DNA of 64,000 bases from Alphaproteobacteria bacterium (lineage in GTDB: Bacteria > Pseudomonadota > Alphaproteobacteria > TMED109), in the NCBI GenBank assembly GCA_022825235.1, contig JAJDYI010000066.1, positions 62,001 to 126,000 on the forward strand, read 5' to 3'. Both the position numbers and the translations under genes were made by a program. The notes under the pieces were generated by a model. That model saw only the letters and a program-made list of their open reading frames with translations, did not search any database and was not told the origin of the DNA. How positions within the stretch are numbered: the first letter of the stretch is position 1; each line of letters starts with the position of its first letter. Shown here piece after piece: positions 1-10,238 of this stretch.

Positions 1-503
1 CCATCTTCAATCCGCCGAGCGCGTGGGCTGTCGCCAAGCGCGACAACCCGGACGTGGCGCAACACCTCTGGCACTGTGACGCTCCGCGTGGCCCGGTCGG
101 CCGCTTCCGCGCCTTCAACTCGGTGTTCTGGGGGATCTGGGACTTCTCCGAAAACCAGTCGGCGGCACGGGATCTGCTCCGCTACGTGGCGGAACCGGAA
201 GTGATCGTGGCCATGCTGGAGGCCTCACAAGGCTACGACCTCCCGTTGTTCCGCTCGCATTACGACCGCACGTCGGTGTGGGCGGAAGCCGGACCGCCGG
301 CGGGCGGGCTCTACAACTACGCCCTGCGCGGGGACGAGCGCACCGTGACCGACGGTTACCCCGCTCCCCCGGAAATCGCGGCCCGGATCAGCATGCAGCG
401 GATCGTTCCCAACCTCGTGGCCAGGGTGACGCAGGGTGGCGACTCCTTCGACGACGCCATCAGCTGGGCGGAGAACGAACTCGAGGGCGTACTTCGCGGT
501 TGA
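1..503 (+). CDS. ABC transporter substrate-binding protein, C-terminal part (first of two tandem copies)
   Basis: The gene enters the window already open and ends at 503. The visible 166 or so residues correspond to the last third of an extracytoplasmic solute-binding protein of an ABC importer. They align without gaps to the C-terminus of the complete gene at 718-2073: by eye about 36 residues differ, so identity is near 78%. Shared blocks include FWGIWDFSE, SAARDLLRYVA and the ending AENELEGVLRG. No permease lies between the copies, so this looks like a tandem duplication of the binding-protein gene ahead of one set of membrane components. The N-terminus and signal peptide lie outside the window. 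Whether both copies feed the same transporter is inference. Confidence 0.85.
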   Translation, partial: IFNPPSAWAVAKRDNPDVAQHLWHCDAPRGPVGRFRAFNSVFWGIWDFSENQSAARDLLRYVAEPEVIVAMLEASQGYDLPLFRSHYDRTSVWAEAGPPAGGLYNYALRGDERTVTDGYPAPPEIAARISMQRIVPNLVARVTQGGDSFDDAISWAENELEGVLRG

Positions 504-717
504 TCGCTGCTTTCGCCGGGGCGCAGGCATCCGCACCCGAGCCGCCGCCGACCCCGGCCTCGCCGGACCCCGACACCTCGCCGCGGCCGCACGGACCGGC
601 TGTACGCCAGGCTTGAACCGACCACACCAGGGCAGGGCCCAAGGTCAAGCAGACCATAGGGGCTCTTGCTATGCTCGGCGTCCTTTCGAGGTCAGTGGGC
701 TGCGGAAGGGGGGAACC

Positions 718-2073
718 ATGGGCACGAAGGCAACCGCTTCACGCCGGACCTTCATGAAGACTGCGGGAGCCGCAGCGGCAGGGGCGCTCGCCGCTCCCTA
801 CGTGAAGACCGCACATTCCGCCGGCAAGTTGAAGCTGGGCCTGTGGGACCACTGGGTACCGGGCGCCAACGAGGCGCTGGAGCAGATCCTGACCCGCTGG
901 GGCGAGGACAACGGCGTCGAGGTCACGATCGACTTCATCACCTCGATCGGGAACAAGCTGCTCCTGACGGCGCAAGCGGAGTCGCGAGCCGGCTCCGGGC
1001 ACGACATCTACTCGCACGCATTCGCGATGGTCCCGCTCTTCAAGCATCGGCTGGTGGCCGTGGACGACGTCGTCGAGGACATCCTCTCCACCCAGGGCCC
1101 GATCGCCGAGATTTCCAGATTTTCCGCCTTCCTCGACGGCGCGTGGAAGGGAAGCCCCTCCCCCACCGGAACCCTCTCGTACCCGACGGTCGCCCGCCGC
1201 GACCTGTTTCTGGAACACGCGGGAATCGATCTGACGGAGCTGTTCCCGGCCAGTGACGCGCGGGACCCGGCCAAGGTTGACGGCTGGGACTGGGAGACGT
1301 TCCGCGAAGCAGCGGCGGCGCTCCACGCCGCCGGACATTCGTTCGGCGCCCCGCTGGCGACGACCCCGGACGGCAGCGCATGGCTCGCCCACCTGTTCGC
1401 CTCCTACGGCGCGGCCATGGTGGACGAGCGAGGCGAAGTCGTCGTCAATTCGGACGCCGTGCGCGAGGTGCTCGAGTACCTGATCCGCCTGGCGGAATTC
1501 ATGCCGGACAGCGTCTACGCGTGGGACGACGCCAGCAACAATCGCTGGCTCATCTCGGGCCAGGGTGGCGCCATCTTCAATCCGCCGAGCGCGTGGGCGG
1601 TTGCCAAGCGGGACAACCCGGATGTGGCCAGGCACGTATGGCATTGCGATGTTCCGCGCGGGCCCGCCGGGCGGTTCCGAGCCTTTACGTCGTTCTTCTG
1701 GGGCATCTGGGATTTCTCTGAAAGCCAGTCGGCCGCCCGCGATTTGCTCCGCTACGTGGCGCAGCCGGAAGTGGTAGCCACGATGCTGCGGGCCTCGCAG
1801 GGCTTCGACCTTCCGATGATCCGCTCGCACTACGACCACTCGAACGTCTGGGCGGAAGCCGAGCCGCCGGCGGGCGTGCTCTACAACTACGCGATGCTGG
1901 GGGACGAGCGAACAGTGTTCGCCGGCTACCCGGCTCCCCCGGAGATCGGGGCGCGGATTGCCACACAGCAGATCCTCCCGACCCTGGCCGCCCGGGTGAC
2001 GCAAGGCGGTGACAGCATCAGCGAAGCCGTCGGCTGGGCGGAGAACGAGCTCGAAGGTGTACTCCGCGGCTAG
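718..2073 (+). CDS. ABC transporter substrate-binding protein (Tat-exported, carbohydrate type)
   Basis: Predicted periplasmic solute-binding protein of 451 residues, the usual size for family 1 sugar/polyol-type binding proteins. The ATG at 718 is chosen because a twin-arginine signal follows at once: SRRTFMK at residues 8-14, an Ala-rich hydrophobic stretch, then AHSA near residue 34 as a plausible cleavage site. A purine-rich GGAAGGGGGGAA element sits just upstream. Export in folded form through the Tat system is inferred from the motif. It heads a run of same-strand genes (two permeases and an ATPase to 4990). The substrate cannot be read from the sequence; a sugar, polyol or glycerol-phosphate-like compound is likely from the permease and ATPase types. 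The C-terminal third is duplicated in the partial gene upstream. Confidence 0.9.
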   Translation: MGTKATASRRTFMKTAGAAAAGALAAPYVKTAHSAGKLKLGLWDHWVPGANEALEQILTRWGEDNGVEVTIDFITSIGNKLLLTAQAESRAGSGHDIYSHAFAMVPLFKHRLVAVDDVVEDILSTQGPIAEISRFSAFLDGAWKGSPSPTGTLSYPTVARRDLFLEHAGIDLTELFPASDARDPAKVDGWDWETFREAAAALHAAGHSFGAPLATTPDGSAWLAHLFASYGAAMVDERGEVVVNSDAVREVLEYLIRLAEFMPDSVYAWDDASNNRWLISGQGGAIFNPPSAWAVAKRDNPDVARHVWHCDVPRGPAGRFRAFTSFFWGIWDFSESQSAARDLLRYVAQPEVVATMLRASQGFDLPMIRSHYDHSNVWAEAEPPAGVLYNYAMLGDERTVFAGYPAPPEIGARIATQQILPTLAARVTQGGDSISEAVGWAENELEGVLRG

Positions 2074-2124
2074 CCGCCGCAGCGCAGCCAGTCGGGACAT
2101 GGTGCAGGGAACAGGCCCCGGCTG

Positions 2125-3009
2125 ATGCGCGTGCTGCCCCCGCTGCTCAGGCGCAAGCCCGCCGTCGCGGTCCTCATGTGCGTGCCCCTGTTTGCGCTCA
2201 TTCTCGGACTGGTGGCGTATCCGTTCTTCCACGCGCTCTTCCTCGCCACCCTGAACAAGGCGGAGACCGCGTTCGTCGGACTGGACAACTTCACCTTCCT
2301 GTTCGGGCGCCAGACCTTCTGGATGGTCGTTCGCCAGAGCCTTCTGTTCGCCCTGGTCGCGGTCGTCTTCAAGGCCCTGATCGGGCTGGCCGCCGCCCAC
2401 GCCATCAACACCATTCCCACCAAGGGCCAGCGCAAATGGCGCGGCATGATGCTGATTCCCTGGGTGATCCCCCCGGCCCTCTCCACCCTCGGATGGTGGT
2501 GGCTGTTCGAGCCCACGTACAGCGCGATCAACTGGGGGCTGACCAAGTTCGCCATGCCCGCGGTGCCGTGGCTGTCGGACACGTTCTGGGCTCGGTTCTC
2601 GATCATCCTGGTGAACGTCTGGGTCGGCGCCCCCTTCTTCCTGATCATGTATCTGGCCGCCCTCAAGTCGATCCCAGGCGAACTCTACGAAGCGGCGGAG
2701 ATGGACGGCGCCGGCCCCTGGCAGAAGTTCTTCTTCATCACGCTGCCGATGATCCGGAACATCATCGCGATCACCACGCTGTTCTCGATCATCGTCACCC
2801 TGGCCAATTTCGACATCGTCCGTGTCCTGACCCAGGGCGGGCCGCTCAACACGACACATCTCTTTGCCACCTACGCGTTCCGGGTGGGCATCGAATCCGG
2901 CGACATCCCGCTTGGCGCCTCGGTCTCGCTGTTCATGTTCCCGATGCTGGCCATCCTGGCCTTCATCATCCTCCGGAACGTCCGCCGGCGCGCGGCGAGC
3001 CTCGCATGA
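2125..3009 (+). CDS. ABC transporter permease, MalF/UgpA-type
   Basis: Inner-membrane permease of 294 residues with about six hydrophobic segments, beginning with one right after a basic N-terminus (LLRRKP). The binding-protein-dependent transport signature is present: an EAA loop around residues 190-209 reading EAAEMDGAGPWQKFF, the contact site for the ATPase. Family membership (MalF/UgpA/LacF type) follows from this loop and from pairing with a MalG-type partner. The stop codon overlaps the start of the next gene by four bases (ATGA), so the two permeases are translationally coupled and should form a heterodimer. Confidence 0.9.
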   Translation: MRVLPPLLRRKPAVAVLMCVPLFALILGLVAYPFFHALFLATLNKAETAFVGLDNFTFLFGRQTFWMVVRQSLLFALVAVVFKALIGLAAAHAINTIPTKGQRKWRGMMLIPWVIPPALSTLGWWWLFEPTYSAINWGLTKFAMPAVPWLSDTFWARFSIILVNVWVGAPFFLIMYLAALKSIPGELYEAAEMDGAGPWQKFFFITLPMIRNIIAITTLFSIIVTLANFDIVRVLTQGGPLNTTHLFATYAFRVGIESGDIPLGASVSLFMFPMLAILAFIILRNVRRRAASLA

Positions 3010-3881
3010 CCGCCATTCCGTTCAAGACGGCGCCCAGCCTCCGGTCCAATCGCCGCTGGGCCCTGATCGCCGCCTATGCGTGCCTCGGGATCTTCGTGGT
3101 CTTTTTCCTGTTCCCGCCGTACTACATGCTGGTGACGTCGCTGAAGACGAACGCGGAAATCGCCGAGCTCGCCTCCAACCCCTGGATCGTGACCGACGGG
3201 GTGACGCTCGGCCACTACGAACATCTGCTCACCGAATCGTCGTTTCCCAGGTTCTTCCTGAACACGACCATCGTCACCGTGATCGTGGTCGCCATCACCA
3301 TGGTGATCAGCGTGCTCGCCGCGTACTCGCTGGCCCGGCTGCGGTTCTGGGGATCCGGCGTGCTCGCCACCGGCGTGTTCCTCACCTACCTCGTACCGGA
3401 CACGCTGCTGTTCATCCCGCTGTTCAAGATCGTGGGATGGCTCGGCCTGCTCGATACGTACTGGTCGCTGGTCCTGGTGTATCCGACCCTTACCGTCCCG
3501 TTCTGCACGTGGATCATGATCGGCTACTTCGGATCGATCCCGCGCGAGCTTGATGAAGCGGCACTCATCGACGGTGCGAATCACATGCAGATGCTGCTCA
3601 AGGTCTTCATCCCCGTCGCGCTCCCCGGGCTGATCGCGGCGACGATCTTCGCGTTCACCGTCGCGTGGGCCAATTTCCTCTATCCGCTCGCCTACATCTA
3701 CTCCGAATCCGAGATGGTCCTGACCGTGGGCACGGTCACGACCCTGATCAAGGGGGACGTGTTCCACTGGGGCGGGCTCATGGCCGGCGCGCTGCTCGCG
3801 GCGGCACCTCCCGTGATCCTCTACGCGTTCCTGATGGACTACTACATCGCCGGGCTCACCTCGGGCGCGACCAAGGGCTGA
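3006..3881 (+). CDS. ABC transporter permease, MalG/UgpE-type
   Basis: Second permease subunit, 291 residues from the ATG in the ATGA overlap with the preceding gene. About six transmembrane segments. The cytoplasmic EAA loop is visible near residues 180-200 ([15 protein letters not shown]), and the C-terminal region matches the carbohydrate-uptake-transporter-1 permease pattern. It should pair with the MalF-type subunit and receive substrate from the Tat-exported binding protein. The ATPase gene starts five bases after its stop, completing an operon of binding protein, two permeases and ATPase. Confidence 0.9.
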   Translation: MTAIPFKTAPSLRSNRRWALIAAYACLGIFVVFFLFPPYYMLVTSLKTNAEIAELASNPWIVTDGVTLGHYEHLLTESSFPRFFLNTTIVTVIVVAITMVISVLAAYSLARLRFWGSGVLATGVFLTYLVPDTLLFIPLFKIVGWLGLLDTYWSLVLVYPTLTVPFCTWIMIGYFGSIPRELDEAALIDGANHMQMLLKVFIPVALPGLIAATIFAFTVAWANFLYPLAYIYSESEMVLTVGTVTTLIKGDVFHWGGLMAGALLAAAPPVILYAFLMDYYIAGLTSGATKG

Positions 3882-3886
3882 TCCCG

Positions 3887-4990
<1,104 letters not shown>

Positions 4991-5045
4991 GCCCGGGACC
5001 CGCCGGCTCCGCCCCAGAAGACCACTGCCGCCGGGCGCCCGGGTG

Positions 5046-6461
5046 ATGCCCGAGGTCAGCGGGGCCGTGCGGGAGGCCCTGGGGAGCGTGGTCGGCACCG
5101 CCGGAATCTTCACCGACCCGGCGGACCTCGAACCCCACCTGGTGGATGAACGGGGAGCGTTCCACGGCGTCTCCCCGGTACTGCTCAAGCCTGCGTCCAC
5201 GGATGAGGTCGCGGCCGCGGTCCGCATCTGCGCGGAAGCGGGCGTGGGCATCGTGCCCCAGGGTGGGCGCACCGGCCTCTGCGGCGGCACCGTGCCTGTC
5301 ACCCCGGGCGGCGAAGTGCTGGTCAGCCTCGAGCGCCTGCGGCGGATCCGGGACCTCGACGCCCAGGGCTTCACCATGACCTGTGAGGCCGGATGCGTGC
5401 TCCGGACCCTGCAGGAAGCCGCCGAGCGCGCCGGCCGGCTCTTCCCGCTGTCACTGGCGGCGGAAGGGAGCTGCACGATCGGCGGGAATCTCGCGACCAA
5501 TGCCGGTGGCATCAACGTGCTGCGGTACGGCATGGCCCGCAACCTCACGCTGGGACTTGAGGTGATCCTCCCCGACGGCTCGATCTGGGACGATCTCGGG
5601 GCCCTCCGCAAGGACAACCGGGGTTACGACCTCAAGCAGATGTTCATCGGAGCGGAGGGCACGCTCGGCATCATCACCGCCGCGACGATGGAGCTCTTCC
5701 CCCGCCCCCGGGATGTGGATACAGCGTTCCTGGCGGTGGCCGATCCGGCGGCGGCCCTTCAGCTCTTCGCCGTGGCGCGGGAGGTGGCGGGCGACATGAT
5801 CGTCGCCTTCGAGCTCAACGACCGGCAGGCGCTGGACATGGTGTTCCGGCACATGGACGGCGTCCGTGACCCGTTTCCCGAGCGGCACCGCTGGTACGTG
5901 CTGCTCGAGCTCACCGCGGGCGTCGACGGCCATGCCCGGGCGGCGGGCGAGCAGATTCTTGCCGAGGCTCTCGAGCGCGGCCTCGTGCTGGATGGCGTGC
6001 GCGCCGAAAGTCTCGCCCAGCGCACCGGACTGTGGCGGCTGCGCGAAACCGTGACCGAAGCCCAGAAGCACGAGGGGCGCAGTCTCAAGCACGACATCTC
6101 CGTGCCGGTGACCGAGGTGCCACGCTTCATCGCCGAGGCGACGGAGGCCATCCGCGCGCACTGGCCCGGTTACCGGGTGCTCGCGTTCGGCCACGTGGGT
6201 GACGGCAACATTCACTTCAACGTCTTCGGGCCGCCCGGTGACGACGGCGAGCAACTGTTCGCGGAAGGCGAAGCCATCGAGGACGTCGTGTTCGCGATCG
6301 CCGACCGGATGCGCGGCAGCTTCAGCGCCGAGCACGGCATCGGTCAGCTGAAGCGCCGCGCCCTCCGACAGTACGCGCCGGCCGGGTCCCTCGCGATGAT
6401 GCAGGCCCTGAAGCGGACCCTGGATCCGCAGGGGATCATGAATCCCGGCAAGGTCGTGTAG
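5046..6461 (+). CDS. FAD-binding oxidoreductase, GlcD/D-2-hydroxyacid dehydrogenase type
   Basis: Flavoprotein of 471 residues belonging to the FAD-linked oxidase family (glycolate oxidase subunit D, D-lactate and D-2-hydroxyglutarate dehydrogenases). The FAD-binding PCMH domain contains PQGGRTGLCGG at residues 71-81 and later GSCTIGGNLATNAGG; the C-terminal domain has FGHVGDGNIHFN and SAEHGIGQLKR (about 427-437) and ends in MNPGKVV. A GTG directly before the ATG (5043) is an alternative start. It follows the ABC operon by about 55 bases, so co-transcription is possible. The partners GlcE and GlcF are absent, which favours a single-subunit D-2-hydroxyacid dehydrogenase over the glycolate oxidase complex. 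The substrate is not determined. Confidence 0.87.
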   Translation: MPEVSGAVREALGSVVGTAGIFTDPADLEPHLVDERGAFHGVSPVLLKPASTDEVAAAVRICAEAGVGIVPQGGRTGLCGGTVPVTPGGEVLVSLERLRRIRDLDAQGFTMTCEAGCVLRTLQEAAERAGRLFPLSLAAEGSCTIGGNLATNAGGINVLRYGMARNLTLGLEVILPDGSIWDDLGALRKDNRGYDLKQMFIGAEGTLGIITAATMELFPRPRDVDTAFLAVADPAAALQLFAVAREVAGDMIVAFELNDRQALDMVFRHMDGVRDPFPERHRWYVLLELTAGVDGHARAAGEQILAEALERGLVLDGVRAESLAQRTGLWRLRETVTEAQKHEGRSLKHDISVPVTEVPRFIAEATEAIRAHWPGYRVLAFGHVGDGNIHFNVFGPPGDDGEQLFAEGEAIEDVVFAIADRMRGSFSAEHGIGQLKRRALRQYAPAGSLAMMQALKRTLDPQGIMNPGKVV

Positions 6462-6467
6462 GCCGGC

Positions 6468-8561
6468 TCAGCCTTCCAGCAGTTCCCGGAACGCCGCCTC
6501 GTCCAGCACGGCGACGTCGAGCTCTTCGGCCTTGCGCCGCTTGGCGCCGCCGCCGTCGCCGGCGACGAGATAGTCGGTCTTCGCCGACACCGCCGACGCC
6601 ACGCGGGCGCCGCGCGCCTCCGCCCGGGCCTTGGCCTCGTTCCGGGAGAGCCCGGCCAGGGTGCCAGTGAACACCAGCTTGCGGCCGGCCAGCGGCGAAT
6701 CGTCGGGTGGCGCCTCCGCCCGCTCCACGTGCACCCCCGCCGCCAGGAGGTGCTCGACGATCGCGCGCGTCGCCGGGTCGGCGAAATAGGCGACCAGGGA
6801 GCGAATCTGCGCAGCACCGATCCCGTCCACGCCGGCGAGCTCGGCATACGCGGGTGTCTCCGGGTCCTGCGCCTGGTCAACCAGCTCCATCAGCCTGGCG
6901 AGCGACTCGGCGGCACGGGCCAGCTGCGCCGCGTTCCCCTGTCCGATGTGCCGGATCCCGAGTGCAAACAGGAACCGCTCGAAAGCAATGTCCCGGGCCC
7001 CGTGGATGGCCGTGCGCAGGTTGTGGACCGACGTGGCGCCCCACCCCTTCTCGCCGCTCAGCGCTTCGAGCCACGCCTCGTCGTCAGCTTTCCGGAAGAT
7101 GTCGGCCGGCTCGCGGATGTCACGGCGGTCCCAGAACGCCCGCAGCTGGCGTTCTCCCAGGCCATCGATGGCGAAGGCATTCCGGCTGACAAAATGCACC
7201 AGCTGCTGAAACGCCTGCGCCTCGCAGGCCCGGCCGGCCGGGCAGCGGATCACGACCTCGTCCGGCTCCCGGACCGCCCGGCGGCCGCAGACCGGGCAGC
7301 GCTCCGGAAATTCGAATGCGGCGGACGTCTCCGGCCGGGCATCGTGGTCGACCTCCACGATCTGCGGGATGACGTCGCCCGCGCGCTGGACCGTCACGAG
7401 GTCACCCGCGCGGACGCCGAGGCGGTCGATCTCGTCTCGGTTGTGGAGCGTCGCCCGCGCCACCACCACGCCCCCCACCGTCACCGGCTGCAGGGTGGCG
7501 ACCGGGGTCAGGGCGCCGGTGCGGCCGACCTGCACGTCGATCGATGCGATGCGCGTCTTGGCGCGCTCGGCCGGGAACTTGCGGGCGACCGAATGCCGCG
7601 GCGCCCGCGAGGACGCGCCGAGGCGCTCCTGCCAGTCCAGATGGTCGACCTTGTAGACGATCCCGTCCACGTCGAACCCGAGTTCCGAACGCCCCGCATA
7701 GAGCCGCTCGGCGTAGGCCACCATGTCGGCCACTTCCCGGCACACGGCGGTCTCCGGCGTGACCTCGAACCCGAAGCCGGACAGCCGGTCGCGCGCCTCG
7801 GTCACCGTGTCGCCGAGGGGCTCGGAGACCTCGCCCCAGCTGTGGACGTAGAACCCGAGGTCGCGCTCGGCCGTGATCACCGGATCGATCTGCCGAACCG
7901 AGCCGGCGGCGGCATTGCGCGGGTTCACGAACGCGCGCTTGCCGGCCGCCACCTGCTCAGCGTTCAACCGGTCGAAGGCCGCGACCGGGAAGTACACCTC
8001 GCCCCGCACCTCGAGGCGCGCCGGCGGGGCGCCTCGGAGCTGCTTCGGCACGGCGGCGAGCGTCCGCAGGTTGCGCGTGACGTCCTCCCCGTCCCGCCCG
8101 TCGCCCCGCGTGGCGCCGGCCACCAGTTTGCCGTCCTCGTACCGCAGCGAGGCGGACAGGCCGTCGATCTTGGGCTCCGCCGCCACCGCGATCTCGACCG
8201 CGGCGTCCAGGTTGAGGAACTTCCGGACCCGGTCCACGAACTCCTGCAACTCGCCGTCGGTGAACACATTGTCGAGCGACAGCATTGGCTGCGGGTGCCG
8301 CACCTTGCGGAAGCCGGACGCCGGCGGCGCCCCGACCCGCCCGGACGGGCTGTCGTTGCGTACGAGTTCCGGCCACTCGGCCTCGATCGCCGCATTGCGT
8401 TGGCGGAGCGCGTCGTACTCCGCATCCGAGATCTTCGGCGCATCGTCGATGTAGTACGCGCGGTCGTGCCGCAGGATCGCCGCCGCCAGGCGCGCGAGCT
8501 CGGAGCGCGCATCGTCCCGGCTCAGCGCCGCCACGTCGATCTGGGCGGTGCCCGTGCTCAC
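6468..8561 (-). CDS. ligA: NAD-dependent DNA ligase LigA
   Basis: Seals nicks during replication and repair using NAD. From the GTG at 8561 the protein has 697 residues, normal for LigA. Visible landmarks: NAD-contacting Ia region with DDAPKISDAEYDALR (39-53), adenylation motif KIDG with the nucleophilic lysine at about 131, OB fold, a four-cysteine zinc site beginning CPVCGRR near residue 421, helix-hairpin-helix repeats, and a C-terminal BRCT domain (about 610-697) with GRKLVFTGTLAG. The GTG overlaps the recN stop by four bases, showing translational coupling. The reading frame stays open upstream to beyond 9100, but that part runs antisense to nothing and inside recN, so it is not ligase. 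The gene converges with the FAD oxidase, with six bases between the stops. Confidence 0.97.
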   Translation of the reverse strand: MSTGTAQIDVAALSRDDARSELARLAAAILRHDRAYYIDDAPKISDAEYDALRQRNAAIEAEWPELVRNDSPSGRVGAPPASGFRKVRHPQPMLSLDNVFTDGELQEFVDRVRKFLNLDAAVEIAVAAEPKIDGLSASLRYEDGKLVAGATRGDGRDGEDVTRNLRTLAAVPKQLRGAPPARLEVRGEVYFPVAAFDRLNAEQVAAGKRAFVNPRNAAAGSVRQIDPVITAERDLGFYVHSWGEVSEPLGDTVTEARDRLSGFGFEVTPETAVCREVADMVAYAERLYAGRSELGFDVDGIVYKVDHLDWQERLGASSRAPRHSVARKFPAERAKTRIASIDVQVGRTGALTPVATLQPVTVGGVVVARATLHNRDEIDRLGVRAGDLVTVQRAGDVIPQIVEVDHDARPETSAAFEFPERCPVCGRRAVREPDEVVIRCPAGRACEAQAFQQLVHFVSRNAFAIDGLGERQLRAFWDRRDIREPADIFRKADDEAWLEALSGEKGWGATSVHNLRTAIHGARDIAFERFLFALGIRHIGQGNAAQLARAAESLARLMELVDQAQDPETPAYAELAGVDGIGAAQIRSLVAYFADPATRAIVEHLLAAGVHVERAEAPPDDSPLAGRKLVFTGTLAGLSRNEAKARAEARGARVASAVSAKTDYLVAGDGGGAKRRKAEELDVAVLDEAAFRELLEG

Positions 8562-10222
8562 TCGACGCCTTCCTGCAGCAGCCGCCTCGCGGCCGCGCGG
8601 GCCTCGTCGGTCAGCCCGCGGCCCGACATCATCCGCGCGATTTCCTCGACGCGAGCCGCCTCGTCGAGCTCCGAGGCCGACACGGCGTCGCCGGACCGGA
8701 GGACCAGCCACTGGCGCCGGCCGCGCGCCGCCACTTGCGGCTGGTGGGTTACGGCGAACACCTGATGACGCCGCGCGAGCCGCGCCAGGCGCGCACCCAC
8801 CGCGTCCGCGACCGCGCCGCCAACCCCGGCGTCGATCTCGTCGAACACGAGCGTCGCAGGCTCGGTCACCCGGGCCAGCACCATGTGGACCGCCAGCAGG
8901 AAGCGCGACAACTCGCCCCCCGATGCGATCCTCTCGAGCGGACCGATCGCCGCATCCTGGGTCGTGGCCACCCCGAAGCGCACCCGCTCGCCGCCGTGCG
9001 GCCCCCACTTGTCCCGCGGCAGCGCCTCGAGCTCGGTCACGAACCGCGCCCGGCCCAGGTGCAGGGCATCGAGCTCGTCGCCGATGCGCGAGTCCAGGAA
9101 CCCCGCGGCCTTTTTCCGTTCCGCGCTCAGGACCTCGACGCCCTTGTCGAACGCCTCGCGGGCGGCAGTGGCGGTCCCGGCGAGTTCCTCCACGCGGCAC
9201 CCGTCGGCATCGGTCTGCGCCGCCCGTTTCTGCAATCCCTCCCGCACGGTGCCGAGTTCGTCCGGGGGAACACCGTGGCGCCGGGCCGCTGAGCGAAGCG
9301 CAAAGAGCCGTGTCTCCACCTGCTCCAGCTCACTCGGGCTCAGCTCGAGATCGGCTCGCACCGCATCCAGCAGGTTCCGGGCCTCGCCCAGCTCGACCAG
9401 CGCCCGGTGCAGCGCCGACCGAAGTTCAGCCAGCGGGCCCGGAACCTCCGGCAGTCCGTCGAGCGCGCCGACCGCTTCCTGGAGGGACAGCGCCGCGCCG
9501 GTCGTCGCCGCGTCCTCGCCCATGGTGGCTGCCAGCTGCTCGACCACCGCTGCCACCCGGGCGGCCTGCATCAGGAACGTGCGGCGCTCCGCCAGCTGCT
9601 CGGCCTCGCCGGCCACTGGCGCCAGTGCATCGAGCTCCGCCAGCTGGCTCCGGATTTCCTCCTCGGCGGCAACCGCGCCGGCCAGTCGTTCGGCAGCCTC
9701 CCGGTGCGCCGCCTCGGCGTCGCGCCAGGCACGATACTGCTTGTCGAGGTTCTGCACGTCGCGGGCGAGGCTGCCGAACGCGTCGAGGAAATCCCGGTGC
9801 CGAGATGGGTCGAGCAGTCCCCTCCGGTCGTGCTGGCCGTGGATCTGCAGGAGCCGATGGCCGAACTGCTCCAGCAGGCGGACCGTCACCGGGACATCAT
9901 TGACGAAGGCGCCACCGCGGCCGTTGCGCGCCAGCACCCGGCGGCACAGGAACGCACCGTCGCTCTCGATCCCGTGCCCGGCGGCGAACGCGACCGCCGG
10001 ATGACCGGCGTCCACCTCGAACAGCGCGGTCACGATTCCCTGGTCCGCCCCGACCCGCACCAGGCTCGCGTCGGCCCGCCGGCCGGCTGCCAGCGCCAGC
10101 GCCTCCATCAGCACCGACTTCCCCGCGCCGGTCTCGCCCGACAACACGCAGAAGCCCGGACCGAACGAGAAATCCAGGGACTCGATCAGAACGACATTCC
10201 GTACCGAAAGGCTGATCAGCAC
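8558..10222 (-). CDS. recN: DNA repair protein RecN
   Basis: SMC-like ATPase of 554 residues acting in double-strand break repair. Walker A GETGAGKSVLMEAL is at about residues 29-42, a long coiled-coil middle rich in Ala, Glu, Leu and Arg follows, and the Walker B region LVFDEIDAGVGG lies near 456-467. The GTG start at 10222 is preceded by a GGCGGAG Shine-Dalgarno element and places the typical RecN N-terminus (ISLSVRNVVLIESLDFSF) at the start. It lies 16 bases after bamD and overlaps ligA by four bases: the bamD-recN-ligA order is a known alphaproteobacterial arrangement. Confidence 0.95.
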   Translation of the reverse strand: MLISLSVRNVVLIESLDFSFGPGFCVLSGETGAGKSVLMEALALAAGRRADASLVRVGADQGIVTALFEVDAGHPAVAFAAGHGIESDGAFLCRRVLARNGRGGAFVNDVPVTVRLLEQFGHRLLQIHGQHDRRGLLDPSRHRDFLDAFGSLARDVQNLDKQYRAWRDAEAAHREAAERLAGAVAAEEEIRSQLAELDALAPVAGEAEQLAERRTFLMQAARVAAVVEQLAATMGEDAATTGAALSLQEAVGALDGLPEVPGPLAELRSALHRALVELGEARNLLDAVRADLELSPSELEQVETRLFALRSAARRHGVPPDELGTVREGLQKRAAQTDADGCRVEELAGTATAAREAFDKGVEVLSAERKKAAGFLDSRIGDELDALHLGRARFVTELEALPRDKWGPHGGERVRFGVATTQDAAIGPLERIASGGELSRFLLAVHMVLARVTEPATLVFDEIDAGVGGAVADAVGARLARLARRHQVFAVTHQPQVAARGRRQWLVLRSGDAVSASELDEAARVEEIARMMSGRGLTDEARAAARRLLQEGVE

Positions 10223-10238
10223 GAAGCGCTCCGCCGGA

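Noticed and set aside
739-2859. Long minus-strand open frame opposite the binding protein and first permease
   Set aside because: It is antisense to clear genes, low in hydrophobic structure and rich in Arg/Gly/Glu; such mirror frames are expected in high-GC DNA.
6468-9200. Extension of ligA to about 910 codons
   Set aside because: The added N-terminus lies within recN in another frame and is Arg/Gly-rich; the GTG at 8561 gives the normal LigA N-terminus.
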